A stretch of 64,000 nt of DNA from CAVWDU01 sp963840725 (GTDB taxonomy: Bacteria; Pseudomonadota; Gammaproteobacteria; Pseudomonadales; Halieaceae). Shown here one piece after another: positions 18,595 to 27,928 of this stretch. The stretch's first letter is position 1, and every line of letters begins with the position of its first letter. The stretch lies in the NCBI GenBank assembly GCA_963840725.1, contig CAWIZY010000004.1, positions 558,001-622,000 of the forward strand, written 5' to 3'. A model generated the notes under the pieces. It searched no databases and had not been told where the DNA came from. It was given only the letters and a program-made list of their open reading frames with translations. The translations under genes and the position numbers were made by a program.

Positions 18595-20468
18595 CTATGG
18601 CACTGAAGGTTTGGGCTCAGAATCAGGCGAGCCGAAGGCCAGCAGAACATTGCCTGGCATGTGGAAGTAGATTCCGTAGCCCGCGTTAACAAACATCATG
18701 CCGGACTTGAACACAGGCCCTGTCGCCCCCCCGAAGGAGCCCCCGGAACTGCTGCCGCCATCAACGGTAGTAAATTCCCTTACAGCATCGTACTGCCAGA
18801 GCACCTCGCCAGTCGCGGCATCATAGGCCCGCAACAACCCGTCCATGGCCCCACCAACAACGGCGCCTGCAATGGCAGTGGCCGCTGCCGATAGCCCCGG
18901 CTGGCAGTTTTCACGGCCCTCACAGTTGCCTTGGGCCGCAGTGTGCCATGCCAGCTTTCCGGTGCGGATATCTACCGCGTTCATACCGGGGCGCGGCTCA
19001 CCAGGCCAACGGGCACCGCCATCAAAATCCGACATGGGCACATAGAGTGTGTCCCCATCTACTGCCATTCCAAAATGCACGCCACCCTGAATTCCTCCGC
19101 GCCCAGTTTCTTCCGCCACAAGACCGTCCCGCCGGCATCCGGGTCCAGCGCGTAGACCTCACCAGACTTCTGTCCCGCCAAAACCAGATCCTTGCCTCCG
19201 GAGGTGGTCGCAAGGATGGTCGCCGCGCCGAAGTCATAGTCCGGGCCGTCCTCCTCGGGGCAGTTAATGCGCTCGCTGGTCTCGCAGCCCATATTCCACG
19301 CATCTTTCGCTGTCATCTGCTGACGCCAGATGATACGCCCATCCCGCAGGCTCAGTGCCAGAATCGCGTCGCTGGTATCGTTGGCTGGTGAAGAATAGTT
19401 TTCTCCGGTACCGACATACATAACTCCACGCTCAGGATCGATCACAGGCGTACCCCAAACCGGCGCGCCAGAGGGTGCAACGCGGTCAGTGCCGACCGAA
19501 TTCTTGCCCACGACTGTCGGGGTCTGGTCAATGGTATAGGCTGTCCAGAGCTTATCCCCACTGCGGGCATCATAAACAGCCACACCCCCCCTGAATGTAC
19601 AGCATGCATAGGTCGGATCGGCGGCGGCGGTCACCTCCAGCGAAGACAAGGCGACATAAAGCTTGCCCTGGTATAACGCCGGCGCCGCGGTAATGGTCAG
19701 ACTGGGGTGATCATCCGGACGATCACGCCAGGCAAGCTCCCCGGTCACCGCGTTCACCGCATAGACGTTCCCGACCAGATCACCAAAATACAGCAGCGGG
19801 TTGCGCTCCTGCGCCGTCCACGGCGAGATCACAATACCGGTACGTACCTCCGCGGTCGTCTGAAACTGCCAGCGGATACAGCCTGTTGCCTGGTCCAGCG
19901 AAAACACCGTACCGTTCTGGCTGCCAACGAACAGTGCACCACCAGCAGTCGCTGGTTGTGAGCGCGCCCGCGTCGCGTCGGGATAGGCAAAAGCCCACTT
20001 GAGTTCCAGCTGAGGCAAGTCCGCCGCAGTGAGCCCCGCAACACGCTCGTCGACATAGCGGCGGTTGTCCAGTGTCATGCCCCAACCCTGGCTATCCGGC
20101 TGAGCGGCAAAATCGAAGCCAATCCCATCGGGGCCGCATTGGAATGCTGGCGGCGCATCACCTGCCGCGGCCAGTGCGCTCCCGGTGAGGTATTCCGCCA
20201 CCTGTTGGCGCTCATCCGCTTGCAATGCGGCAGCCTGCTTGCGCATCACCCCCGACTCCATGGCTCTGAGAACGGAGCCGGGCGACATAATCTGTAGCAG
20301 GCTCATGGGCGGTGCTTTGGAGGTCTTACCGGTATGGCAGCTGGCACAGTGTTGATCAAACAGTGCAGCACCGGGTGGCGCGACCTGGCCAGGCTCTGCG
20401 GTCACCGCGGGAAACGCTAACTGCCAAAGAAGGCCCACGAACAGTATAAAAAACCCGTTCTTGCTCAT
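18595..20468 (-). CDS. Cytochrome c / PQQ beta-propeller dehydrogenase, frameshifted
   Basis: Two frames (20468-19059 and 19119-18595) form one protein of about 624 residues. A signal peptide (ends FPAVTAEPG) is followed by a single haem c motif CASCHTGK, then an eight-blade PQQ-type propeller with repeats such as YVGTGENYSSP and WGTPVIDP. The frame breaks around 19102, where WRKKLG should continue into RGGIQGGVHFG; restoring one base rejoins it. The paralogue at 44992-46941 is intact through this point. The family resembles polyvinyl-alcohol dehydrogenase and cytochrome-linked quinoproteins oxidising alcohols in the periplasm. It ends a minus-strand operon, 2 bases after the GST-like gene. 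Either a fresh pseudogene or a sequence error. Confidence 0.85.
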
Positions 20469-20470
20469 CG

Positions 20471-21388
20471 CTACAACCCCTCTACCTGGTAACCGATCCG
20501 CGGAAAATGAACCACCACCTCTCCGGCCATTGGGTCCTCGCGGGTGATCGCCACTTCACTATTGGTCAGGCGCAACAGTCTACCTGATACGCGCTCGATG
20601 CCGTAATCGTGCGGGGCAACCGTTACGGGCGATCCTACCGACAAGCCCCTCGGCCAGGCAGCGCTATCGACCTCTGGCTCCGCAACAGAATTCGCATCAT
20701 GCGCGATCTCCAGCGCGTTCTGCGCGGTCATTTCACTCACAACACCGTGACCGATACCGCGCATTCGAAGCTCCCAGGCCTGCAAAGCAGAGAGACCTGC
20801 CGCCATTTCATCGATAGCCTGGATGTTCCCCCTGGCCATCCACAGCGGAAAATACGCCAGAATATCTGCCCAACCCGGGATGTCACCGAGCAAATAATCC
20901 CCACCCCCTTGCAACAGGCTATCGGTGAGGTACAGGTGGCTCTGGAATTGGCTGAAAAAATGCGGCAGCTCAGCCTCCAGTCTGCTGAAATCAATAAAAT
21001 CAAAGAACATACGGCGGTCTGTCAAAATCTCTTCCGGCAGGTCGCCATTGGTTCCCATGGACAGTGCGGCACCCGGCTGGAAGACCGCTCCATCGCTCCA
21101 GTGGCTGAGGGCCAAACAAAGGGCCTGCTTGTCCCCTGGAAACAGCGTCGGCTCCGGACAAAGTTTTTCCAGCGCCAGAGCAATTCCTTGCGTATCACAA
21201 TAAATGTCGGCCCCGACCTGCATCACCGGCGTTTTGCGGTAGCCACCGGTAAGAGCAGTCAACAAGGGTTTAGGCATAACCATCGGTATATCCACCGAGG
21301 ACCAGGCAAGCCCCTTCAGCCCGAGCGCCAGGCGAACCTTCTCAGCGAAGGGTGAACTGGCGAAGTGGTGCAGAATAATGTCGCTCAT
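20471..21388 (-). CDS. Glutathione S-transferase family protein
   Basis: 305 residues. The N-terminal thioredoxin-like domain begins IILHHFASSPFAEKVRLALG (Ser in SSPF at the usual catalytic position) and continues with YRKTPVMQVGADIYCDTQGIALAL, the glutathione gamma-Glu site. An all-helical C-terminal domain follows, and an unusual extra tail after about residue 225 (GSPVTVAPHDYGIERVSGRLL) looks like a small beta domain. Family members conjugate glutathione or act as isomerases or ether lyases in aromatic degradation. It lies between the Rieske-containing operon and the quinoprotein gene, so a role in that pathway is likely but unproved. Confidence 0.85.
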   Translation of the reverse strand: MSDIILHHFASSPFAEKVRLALGLKGLAWSSVDIPMVMPKPLLTALTGGYRKTPVMQVGADIYCDTQGIALALEKLCPEPTLFPGDKQALCLALSHWSDGAVFQPGAALSMGTNGDLPEEILTDRRMFFDFIDFSRLEAELPHFFSQFQSHLYLTDSLLQGGGDYLLGDIPGWADILAYFPLWMARGNIQAIDEMAAGLSALQAWELRMRGIGHGVVSEMTAQNALEIAHDANSVAEPEVDSAAWPRGLSVGSPVTVAPHDYGIERVSGRLLRLTNSEVAITREDPMAGEVVVHFPRIGYQVEGL

Positions 21389-21461
21389 GCTTGAATCTCC
21401 GAATCAGTTTCAGGCTGTGCTGGTCGACGAAACCACGCTCGCCCGCGCAAGGCTCTCAGAC

Positions 21462-21659
21462 TCAATCTATCGCGCGCCGTATGAGCTCCAGTTCAGCCTC
21501 AAGTCTCGGGCCGGTGCCAATACGCGTCGCCGGGAGCTTACCGATCCGATGCGCTTCACCGGTGTGATTCTTGCCCTGAAGGCGCACACAATAGCGCCCC
21601 TCGTTCCCGCTAGGGGTGGCGCTGGCATTGAATAACTTACCGTCTTCGCTACCCGTCAT
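21462..21659 (-). CDS. Small coupled reading frame (65 residues), unknown
   Basis: An ATG at 21659 overlaps the stop of the Rieske oxygenase gene as ATGA and opens a 65-residue frame beginning MTGSEDGKLFNASATPSG and ending LEAELELIRRAID. Such an overlap usually means coupled translation in an operon. The product is basic and soluble, with no signal peptide or membrane segment, and I recognise no family. It lies in the otherwise empty 270-base gap between the Rieske and GST genes. It may be a genuine small subunit or chance. Confidence 0.45.
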   Translation of the reverse strand: MTGSEDGKLFNASATPSGNEGRYCVRLQGKNHTGEAHRIGKLPATRIGTGPRLEAELELIRRAID

Positions 21660-23011
21660 TCCGCCGCCAGCCGGCGCTCCAGCTCGACATGGAAATGACG
21701 CAGCCGTTGCTCTTGTTCGCCCCACAATTGCCCCTTGAAGCCGCGAGAGCGCATGCCTCGCTGAACCACGGGCAGCAACGCGGCGTCCTGGCTCAATACC
21801 TGACCGAGCTGGGCATCCTGCTCGATGGAGTAATGCTCTGTCGCGGGCCTCGAGCGGCCGCTTACGTCAAGCCCCTCGGGCAGCCCCATCCAGGCCGGTG
21901 GCGAGTAATCCGAGTCGTCTGCGGGAAAGATCAGGGTCATGGTGTCGTAATAAAACTTCTCCGGATCGGATTCATGGGGAAGAAAACGCATTAAGAAGAT
22001 CGCCTCGGGATGACAACCGATCTGCACATTGGGGAAAATACCGGTCGCCCAGCTGTCGGACAGCTGCCCGTCTTCAAAGCGCTCGTAACCCAAGCCCAGC
22101 CGGTCTGCACGCTCACGTTTGGCTACCTGAATTGCGCGCCGGACGTCGGCCGCCGTACCGGTAAAGTTTGCCGGATCAATACCGGCATCCTGCAGCATGT
22201 AGCCCAGCCCCTCATTCACCGTGGACTGGTCGTGCATGCGAGGGCTGGGCTGGCCCAGCGGCACAATCATCCGGCTGGCTCCATGCGGGTAGAGATCGTA
22301 CTGCACATTGAGGTCGCCCATAACGCCGCGCGTCTCCGGATGCACCGCGTGCAGGTGGTAGCTTTCATAAAACGCCTCCACCCCAACCTTCCAGTTGGAA
22401 CCCCACTCACTGCGTACATGACGCACCACCCGCATCTCGTCGATGCGGTAGGCCTCCAGGTAACCCTCAGGCAGACCCAATGAGTCCTTGAGCGGTGGCG
22501 GGTTTTCGGCCATGTTGATGAACACAATGCCGGCGTAAGTCTCGCAGGCTAACGGCGTGAGACCGGGACGATGGGCGATCACCTCGGGCTGAAAACTGTC
22601 CTCGTCGGTGATGCGTCGCAATTCCCCCGTGTTGTGAAAGCTCCAGCTGTGGAACGGACAGACAAAGACATTCCGGTTGCCTCGCTCATCCCACACCAGT
22701 TTTGACCCGCGGTGACTGCAAACATTGTAAAACGCCCGGATACCGCCGGGCGTGCGCGTCACAATGATCGATTCGTCACCAATATCGAAGACAAAAAAAT
22801 CACCGACCCTCGCCAGATCTGCCGTCACACCGGCAATCAACCAGGTCTGTGTCCACAGCTTCTGCCACTCTCGCTCCATATAGCTGCGATCAAAGTAACC
22901 TTCCTTGCCGTAGCGCTCCACTCCGTTGTCAATATGCGGCTGTTTGGCCTCCAGTGACTGCGGCCCGGCGTCCGGGTTGATTACAGCCAGGGGAATTTTG
23001 TTCGCGTTCAT
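21656..23011 (-). CDS. Rieske-type ring-hydroxylating oxygenase alpha subunit
   Basis: About 451 residues from ATG 23011 with GGAG upstream. The Rieske cluster is CSHRGSKLVWDE ... CPFHSW (Cys-x-His and Cys-x2-His, near residues 90-115). The mononuclear iron site has ESYHLHAVHPETRG (two His), with a later Asp expected near FYYDTMTL. Length and motif order fit the alpha subunit of aromatic-ring or steroid/terpenoid hydroxylases. No beta subunit gene is adjacent, so it may be an alpha3 enzyme or use an NTF2-like protein as partner. Ferredoxin and reductase partners are not visible. It overlaps the OB-fold protein gene by 4 bases. Confidence 0.92.
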   Translation of the reverse strand: MNANKIPLAVINPDAGPQSLEAKQPHIDNGVERYGKEGYFDRSYMEREWQKLWTQTWLIAGVTADLARVGDFFVFDIGDESIIVTRTPGGIRAFYNVCSHRGSKLVWDERGNRNVFVCPFHSWSFHNTGELRRITDEDSFQPEVIAHRPGLTPLACETYAGIVFINMAENPPPLKDSLGLPEGYLEAYRIDEMRVVRHVRSEWGSNWKVGVEAFYESYHLHAVHPETRGVMGDLNVQYDLYPHGASRMIVPLGQPSPRMHDQSTVNEGLGYMLQDAGIDPANFTGTAADVRRAIQVAKRERADRLGLGYERFEDGQLSDSWATGIFPNVQIGCHPEAIFLMRFLPHESDPEKFYYDTMTLIFPADDSDYSPPAWMGLPEGLDVSGRSRPATEHYSIEQDAQLGQVLSQDAALLPVVQRGMRSRGFKGQLWGEQEQRLRHFHVELERRLAAE

Positions 23012-23424
23012 GGCGATTCTCCAGTTGCGAGATTGGGGCGGGTAAATACAGGCATCACCGTCTCTTCTGCCCAACTCTCAAAGTTCACTTCAACACGCAT
23101 GCCCACACTCAGTTGATCCAGTGGCACATCCACAATAGCCGCCATCATTCGTGGCCCCTCAATCAAATCAATCAACGCAACCACGTAAGGTGCGGTATAG
23201 GCGGATGAAATGGCGCGGCGGACAACGGTGAAACTGGCCACCTGACCTCGCCCGCTGGTATCGCGCCAGTGCAAATCGCGTGACTCGCAATGACTGCAGA
23301 TGATACGAGGGTAAAACTGGTAGCGCTCACAGGCCGCGCAGCGCTGCAGACGCAGCACGCCGGCGCGGCATCCCTCCCAATATATCTGGCTGAGGTCGGA
23401 GGACTGCGGAGTAATCCTGGGCAT
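23008..23424 (-). CDS. Zn-ribbon OB-fold protein (DUF35, acyl-CoA-associated)
   Basis: 138 residues. The Zn ribbon is CAACERYQFYPRIICSHC (two CxxC, residues about 28-45), followed by the OB fold with GRGQVASFTVVRRA and YVVALIDLIEGPRMMA. This is the DUF35 family whose members bind thiolase-like aldolases, as in cholesterol side-chain degradation (ChsH2 C-terminal domain with Ltp2). The thiolase-like gene directly upstream (its stop is 1 base away) fits that pairing. It overlaps the Rieske gene by 4 bases. Function as a scaffold and acyl-CoA-binding partner is inferred from the family. Confidence 0.88.
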   Translation of the reverse strand: MPRITPQSSDLSQIYWEGCRAGVLRLQRCAACERYQFYPRIICSHCESRDLHWRDTSGRGQVASFTVVRRAISSAYTAPYVVALIDLIEGPRMMAAIVDVPLDQLSVGMRVEVNFESWAEETVMPVFTRPNLATGESP

Positions 23425-23425
23425 A

Positions 23426-24601
23426 TCAGCCGGGCCCCCGTCCCAATATCAAGGCAGTGTGCGACGACATGATCCCGCCCTGGGCGTGAACCAGAGCAAT
23501 CTCTGCATCAGCTACCTGGCGGCTGCCGGCCGCATGACGCAGTTGCTGAACGGTCTCGGTCAGTGCAAACATCGACCCCGGGTTGCCCGGATGACAATGC
23601 GATAGCAAACCCCCATGGGTGTTGACCGGCATAGCGCCACCCGGGAGTGTCGCACCCGAGCGCAGCAAGCCGCCGCCCTCGCCTTTGCTGCAGAAACCCA
23701 GATCCTCCAGTTCGATCAAAACAGTGGGCGTAAAGCAGTCATAAAGTTGCGCAAAGTCGATATCGGCCGGCCCCAGTCCCGCCATGGCATAAGCGCGCCG
23801 CCCCGCGTCCAGAGCCGCCGAGGTGGTCAGACTCTCTGCTTGGGTAATGTGCTCATGGCGGTGCCCTTCACCCGCGCCCAGCAAATACACCGGTTGCCGG
23901 CAGTGGTCCCGCGCTCTTTCCGCCGACATCATCACCACCGCAGAACCGCCATCCGATACCAGCGAACAGTCCAACAGGTGCAAGGGGTCGGCAATCAGGC
24001 GGGAATTCAACACATCATCCACGGTAATTGGCTCGCGCATCTGGGCGCTGGGATTGCCTGCGGCGTGAGCCCTGCCCGATACCGCCACCTGGGCGAAATC
24101 CGCCTCTGTAGTGCCGTACTGTGCCATATGCGCCTGGGCGATCAACGCGTAATAAGCGGGTACAGTCAGCCCGTAGGGCTGCTCAAACTCGGGGTGCCCG
24201 GTGGCTGATTGCAGTGCCAATGCCTGGTCGCGACTCAGGCTGGAGCGCAGGCTGTCCGCCATGGAAATCAGCACGGTATCTGCCATCCCGGTAACGATTG
24301 CACTGGCGGCGTGATGAATCATAGAGAAGGTGGTGCCACCGCCGGCGCCCGCAGCCAGGCAGTAACGAGGAAATATCTGCAGATACTCCGCCGCCGCTTC
24401 AGCGTGGTAAAGCATTGGCTGTGCCATGGCATTGCAGGTAATCAGACCATCCACCGCGTCCCGCTCCAGGCCCGCATCCGCGAGAGCACCCAAAGCGGCC
24501 TCGACGCAAAGCTCCATTGGCGTACATCCCGGGACAACGCCCACCGGCGTATCGAAAGCGCCAACAATGGCGACTCTGCCCGCCAGGCCCTGCGCGCTCA
24601 T
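23426..24601 (-). CDS. Thiolase-like (SCP-x/Ltp2 type) enzyme
   Basis: About 391 residues from ATG 24601; an in-frame ATG at 24643 is possible. It belongs to the SCP-x thiolase branch: VAIVGAFDTPVGVVPG, then AMAQPMLYHAEA, LYDCFTPTVLIELEDLGFC, and NTHGGLLSHCHPGNPG. The usual thiolase nucleophile Cys is not in its normal context (VSDGGSAVVMMS), as in Ltp2-type aldolases, which use a Tyr in a YDCFT-like motif. With the DUF35 protein it probably forms a retro-aldol enzyme that cleaves a beta-hydroxyacyl-CoA. Position between DUF35 and two MaoC genes fits. Confidence 0.85.
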   Translation of the reverse strand: MSAQGLAGRVAIVGAFDTPVGVVPGCTPMELCVEAALGALADAGLERDAVDGLITCNAMAQPMLYHAEAAAEYLQIFPRYCLAAGAGGGTTFSMIHHAASAIVTGMADTVLISMADSLRSSLSRDQALALQSATGHPEFEQPYGLTVPAYYALIAQAHMAQYGTTEADFAQVAVSGRAHAAGNPSAQMREPITVDDVLNSRLIADPLHLLDCSLVSDGGSAVVMMSAERARDHCRQPVYLLGAGEGHRHEHITQAESLTTSAALDAGRRAYAMAGLGPADIDFAQLYDCFTPTVLIELEDLGFCSKGEGGGLLRSGATLPGGAMPVNTHGGLLSHCHPGNPGSMFALTETVQQLRHAAGSRQVADAEIALVHAQGGIMSSHTALILGRGPG

Positions 24602-24718
24602 AGAAGCCTGCTGATAGAGGGCTGGTGATAGGGGACTGCCCACAACGACGCACTACTGCCAGCGCATTCATATCGAAGTAAGCCTATCGCCTCACTCACA
24701 GGGCAAAGCACCCTCACG

Positions 24719-25153
24719 TCAGACCACATGCAAGCGGGCCCGCGCCGTGCCTGGAGCGACGATATCGCCCGCTTCGTTTTTAATAAAAACCTCGATGTCC
24801 ACCTCACCAGTCGCCGGCGTAAAGGCGGTGACCACACCGCCCGAAATAAGGAGGTCCCCGGTGTACGTGGCCACCCTGTTGGAGTACTCGATACTCTCGA
24901 GGCGACCACTTTCACCCAGCCACTCCTCAACGCATTGATTGAGCCAGTCGCCTAGCAGCGGGCCCGCCACGACAAGGCCAGGATACCCCTCCACCTCGCG
25001 GGCGTAGGGTTCATCAAAGTGAATCCGATGCCCGTTCCAAAGTGCTGCATTGTAGAGCATGGATTGCACGTTATCGGGCCGGAAGCGTCGTTCTGGCAAC
25101 AAGTCACCGACCGCCACAATAAGGCCACCGGCCTTTTCTTCATGCTCTGTCAC
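24719..25153 (-). CDS. MaoC-like hot-dog hydratase (C-terminal type)
   Basis: 144 residues. The hydratase segment is IHFDEPYAREVEGYPGLVVAGPL, where Asp and His of the usual D-x4-H are represented by HFDEPYA and GLVVAGP; the catalytic residues need checking. It is short, one hot-dog domain, and overlaps the preceding MaoC-type gene by 4 bases. The pair looks like the split ChsH1/ChsH2-type hydratase that adds water across an enoyl-CoA. The following thiolase-like gene is 117 bases away, leaving a small gap with no clear terminator. Acts on a CoA thioester in the cytoplasm. Confidence 0.82.
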   Translation of the reverse strand: MTEHEEKAGGLIVAVGDLLPERRFRPDNVQSMLYNAALWNGHRIHFDEPYAREVEGYPGLVVAGPLLGDWLNQCVEEWLGESGRLESIEYSNRVATYTGDLLISGGVVTAFTPATGEVDIEVFIKNEAGDIVAPGTARARLHVV

Positions 25154-25605
25154 CGCAGAATCCTCGTCGTGGTTTCCCTGATCACCGTATCTCCGGCATC
25201 GTTGGTGATGCCCATCACCACCTCGTAAAAAATGAGCGCGCCGCTGCGGCCCTGTTTTTCGTAGATGTCGGTTAGGGTGCGGGTGGCGGTCAGCCAGTCA
25301 CCGGGGAAAATATCCATCAGATACTCGATTTTCAAGCCCCCGGCCATGGCTTTCTCGAGAGGAAACCGGGGCAGCAGTTGATCGATAGAAACGCCGTCCG
25401 GGGAGAGCTGATCCAACTCCACAACGTCCCAGAACAGCGGCACATGGAACATCGGTGGTGCCTGATCACCTGCCAGATACTTGGGCTGGCGATTGCCGGT
25501 AGCTACTGCATATTTACGAATGTCCCGGCGGGTCACCAGCTCTCGCCGCGGTGCGCTTTGACGGCCAATAGTGGCCAGGAGTTCGCTGCTCAGCAGCCCG
25601 CTCAT
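25150..25605 (-). CDS. MaoC/FAS1-like dehydratase domain protein (N-terminal type)
   Basis: 151 residues. It starts with ELVTRRDIRKYAVATGNRQP, the typical opening of N-terminal FAS1-like dehydratase domains that bind the partner MaoC subunit, and goes on with PPMFHVPLFWDVVEL and GGLKIEYLMDIFPGDWLTATRTL. It probably dimerises with the 24719 gene product to make one hydratase. It shares a 4-base overlap with the neighbour on each side (acyl-CoA ligase stop at 25605 and MaoC start at 25153), so the three are translationally coupled. Confidence 0.83.
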   Translation of the reverse strand: MSGLLSSELLATIGRQSAPRRELVTRRDIRKYAVATGNRQPKYLAGDQAPPMFHVPLFWDVVELDQLSPDGVSIDQLLPRFPLEKAMAGGLKIEYLMDIFPGDWLTATRTLTDIYEKQGRSGALIFYEVVMGITNDAGDTVIRETTTRILR

Positions 25606-27160
25606 CAGACTTTCTCCCCGGCGCGCCAGTAAGGGTCGCGCAGTTCACGTTTGAGTATCTTGCCCGTGGGCGCCTTGGGGAGACTGTCCACGAACTCCAC
25701 CGAACGCGGCTTTTGGTAGGAGGCGAGATGTTCCGCAGCGGCGGCAATGATCTCTGCCGCCGTGGCACTGGCGCCGGGCTTAAGCACCACCACCGCCTTC
25801 ACGGCTTCACCCCATTCTTCATCGGGCACGCCGAAAACAGCGGACTCCAGCACGGCGGGGTGTTGGTGAATCGCCGCTTCGACCTGGGTGCTATACACGT
25901 TTTCACCACCGCTGATAATCATGTCCTTGGCGCGATCCACGATGAAGATATAGCTATCGCTATCCCACACCGCGATATCCCCCGTCCACAGCCAGCCATC
26001 ACGCAGGGTCTGGGCGGTCAATTCGGGGCGCTGCCAGTAACCGACCATATTGGCGTCCGACTGGACCAGGATTTCGCCCGGGGTCTCGCCATTGCCCGGG
26101 GTACGGCCTGGCCATCCTTGTCGACCAGCTTTATCGCGGTGACAAAACCCTGCGCGACCGCAGGACGCCGAACGCTCGGGATGATCACCGCGCAGGGCAC
26201 GCTGGTGATCCTCCTGAGACAGAAAACACATGGTCATGCCTTCGGTTTGGCCGTAGCCCTGAATGATAGAGCAAGGGAAGGCAGCCAGTGCCGCGGCAAC
26301 CACCTTGTGCGGCATCGGTCCGCCGCCGTACTGAATATTGCGCAGACTACTGAGATCGAAACTGTCAAAGTCCTCGACCGCCATCATCCAGTTCAGCATG
26401 GTGGTAATACCGAGGAAGGCGGATACACGCTCCCGCTGTATCACCTCCAGCGCCAGCCTGGCGTCAAAGTTTATCAACACCAGCGGACAACCGTGGGCGT
26501 GATAATTCATAGCCAGCCCTACCGGAATATGGAACATCTGCCCGGTCAACATGTAGATGTCTTCGGGCACAATTCGCTCGGCAACGGTCTGGTTGAGCAT
26601 GCCCATGAACAACGAGCGATGGGTATGCAAGGCGCCCTTGGATTCGCCAGTGGTGCCGCCAGTGTAGAGAATGAGCACCGGGTCATTATCCCCACGTCGC
26701 TCGAGTCCCGCGGTTCCGCTGCACTCGCAGCGGCCAGCAGTGCTTCAAAACCTCGGCTACTGCCCTCGCCAAAGTCCAGCCAATGCTCAAACGCAACTTC
26801 CCCCGCCAGGGCCGATTGCAGATGACTGTACTCAGCCGAGGCCACCACAACCCGGGGCTCGCCATCACCCAAAATGCGGCTCATCTCAGCAACCGCCAGA
26901 CGCCAGTTGATCGGCTGAACAATCAGACCGCTGCGTGCGCAAGCGTAGTAGACAACCATGTATTCGATGCAATTCCTGGCGATCACCGCAACCCGGTCGC
27001 CACGGGCGAGCCCGAGGTCATCCCTCAGTGCATTGGCAAGGCGTCGAACTTGTTCATCCAGCTCGCCGAAGCTGAGGCGGCGCTCGTTGGGTACATCGAT
27101 CAAAGCCTCGCGCTGGGGGTCCAGACGGGCGTATTTGGCGGGAATGTTGCCGATATTCAT
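25605..27160 (-). CDS. Acyl-CoA ligase (AMP-forming), interrupted by frameshifts
   Basis: One ANL-family ligase of about 519 residues, read in two pieces: 27160-26546 and 26678-25605. The N-terminal part has ERRLSFGELDEQVRRLANAL and the C-terminal part has YTGGTTGESKGALHTHRS, VIQGYGQTEGM-like, DGWLWTGDIAVWD, and the terminal Lys in KAPTGKILKRELR. The first break is at a G run (C run at 26690-26693 on the plus strand). The second is a pair of compensating changes near 26160 and 26100 that garble about 20 residues before GETPGEILVQSD. First gene of the operon downstream to the quinoprotein; it activates a carboxylic acid for the MaoC/thiolase steps. Confidence 0.85.
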
Positions 27161-27195
27161 AGCGGTAAGACCAGGCTAGTCAGGGCGAATCGAGG

Positions 27196-27594
27196 TCAAT
27201 GTGCCGGTTGCAGAATTCTCCAGGCACCATCCACTTCAATGACCGTATCGCGGTAAATTCCGGTAGCTAATAGTGAAGCCTTGCCGTCTTCCGTCGCCAA
27301 CAGTGTCAGAACTGAGGTCACGATCGGGTGCTCCCCCTCAGTATCGAAAAAACTGTTGGCGATCACATGACGGCGAACATCGGTCTGTTGCTCCATGGCG
27401 CCAAGCATCAACCCCATGATCGCCTCCCTACCCTCGAAAGGCCCTATCAAGTCGCCACCGGCGATGCGCATACTCATGACAGCCTCGGTCGCAAAACCGG
27501 CCTCCAGCGCCTTCATATCACGCTCATCATAGGCATAAGCGCCCCGGGCCAACATGTCCTGAATCGCCATCCTGTTCTCTGCTGTGAGCTGCAT
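27196..27594 (-). CDS. NTF2/SnoaL-like protein
   Basis: 132 residues. The opening QLTAENRMAIQDMLARGAYAYDERDMKALEAGFATEAVM and the later GREAIMGLMLGAMEQQTDVRRHVIANSFFDTEG are typical of SnoaL_4-type proteins. It shares the strand with the ligase operon that starts 36 bases on, so it could be the promoter-proximal gene. The fourth NTF2-like protein in the window, a fold often found as a small subunit of Rieske or steroid enzymes. Confidence 0.75.
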   Translation of the reverse strand: MQLTAENRMAIQDMLARGAYAYDERDMKALEAGFATEAVMSMRIAGGDLIGPFEGREAIMGLMLGAMEQQTDVRRHVIANSFFDTEGEHPIVTSVLTLLATEDGKASLLATGIYRDTVIEVDGAWRILQPAH

Positions 27595-27928
27595 ATCCTG
27601 ACCTCCATTGCCGGCACATCCAGCGTTGTGACGCCGCCCGACATGCGCTCGTGAGTACCTTGTTTAGTGCACCCTGCCAAGCCCGCCATGAGCGTCTGCC
27701 ACCGCGGCCTCGTCTCGCACATCTTCTCTACATCCTAGGCCAGCTTTGAATGTTATTCAATAAAAGCCACAATCCCTCGCCTGTGCGGCGAACACAACAA
27801 CCAGGGAAACAGGAATAGCACACGCAATGCTGACGGAGGGGCAGGGGCAGGGGCAGGGGCAGGGGCAGGGGCAGGGGCAGGGGATAGTCAAAGTGCCACC
27901 AAAAGTGGAAAGTGCTACAGTGGCTTGC
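27595..27928. other. Divergent intergenic region between NTF2-like and TetR genes
   Basis: This holds the promoters of two divergent genes and a microsatellite (7 copies of GGGGCA). Just before the TetR start lie the short inverted repeat CCAC-CAAAA-GTGG (27896-27908) and GTGGAAAGTGCTACAGTGGC, which could be a self-regulatory site. There is no strong Shine-Dalgarno before ATG 27929. Nothing else supported. Confidence 0.4.
27838..27883. repeat. Hexanucleotide microsatellite (GGGGCA)7
   Basis: Seven perfect GGGGCA units plus GGGG. It makes a long artificial-looking Gly-Gln frame upstream of the TetR start but lies in the intergenic region. Such tracts change in copy number by slippage and could alter promoter spacing. 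Confidence 0.85.
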
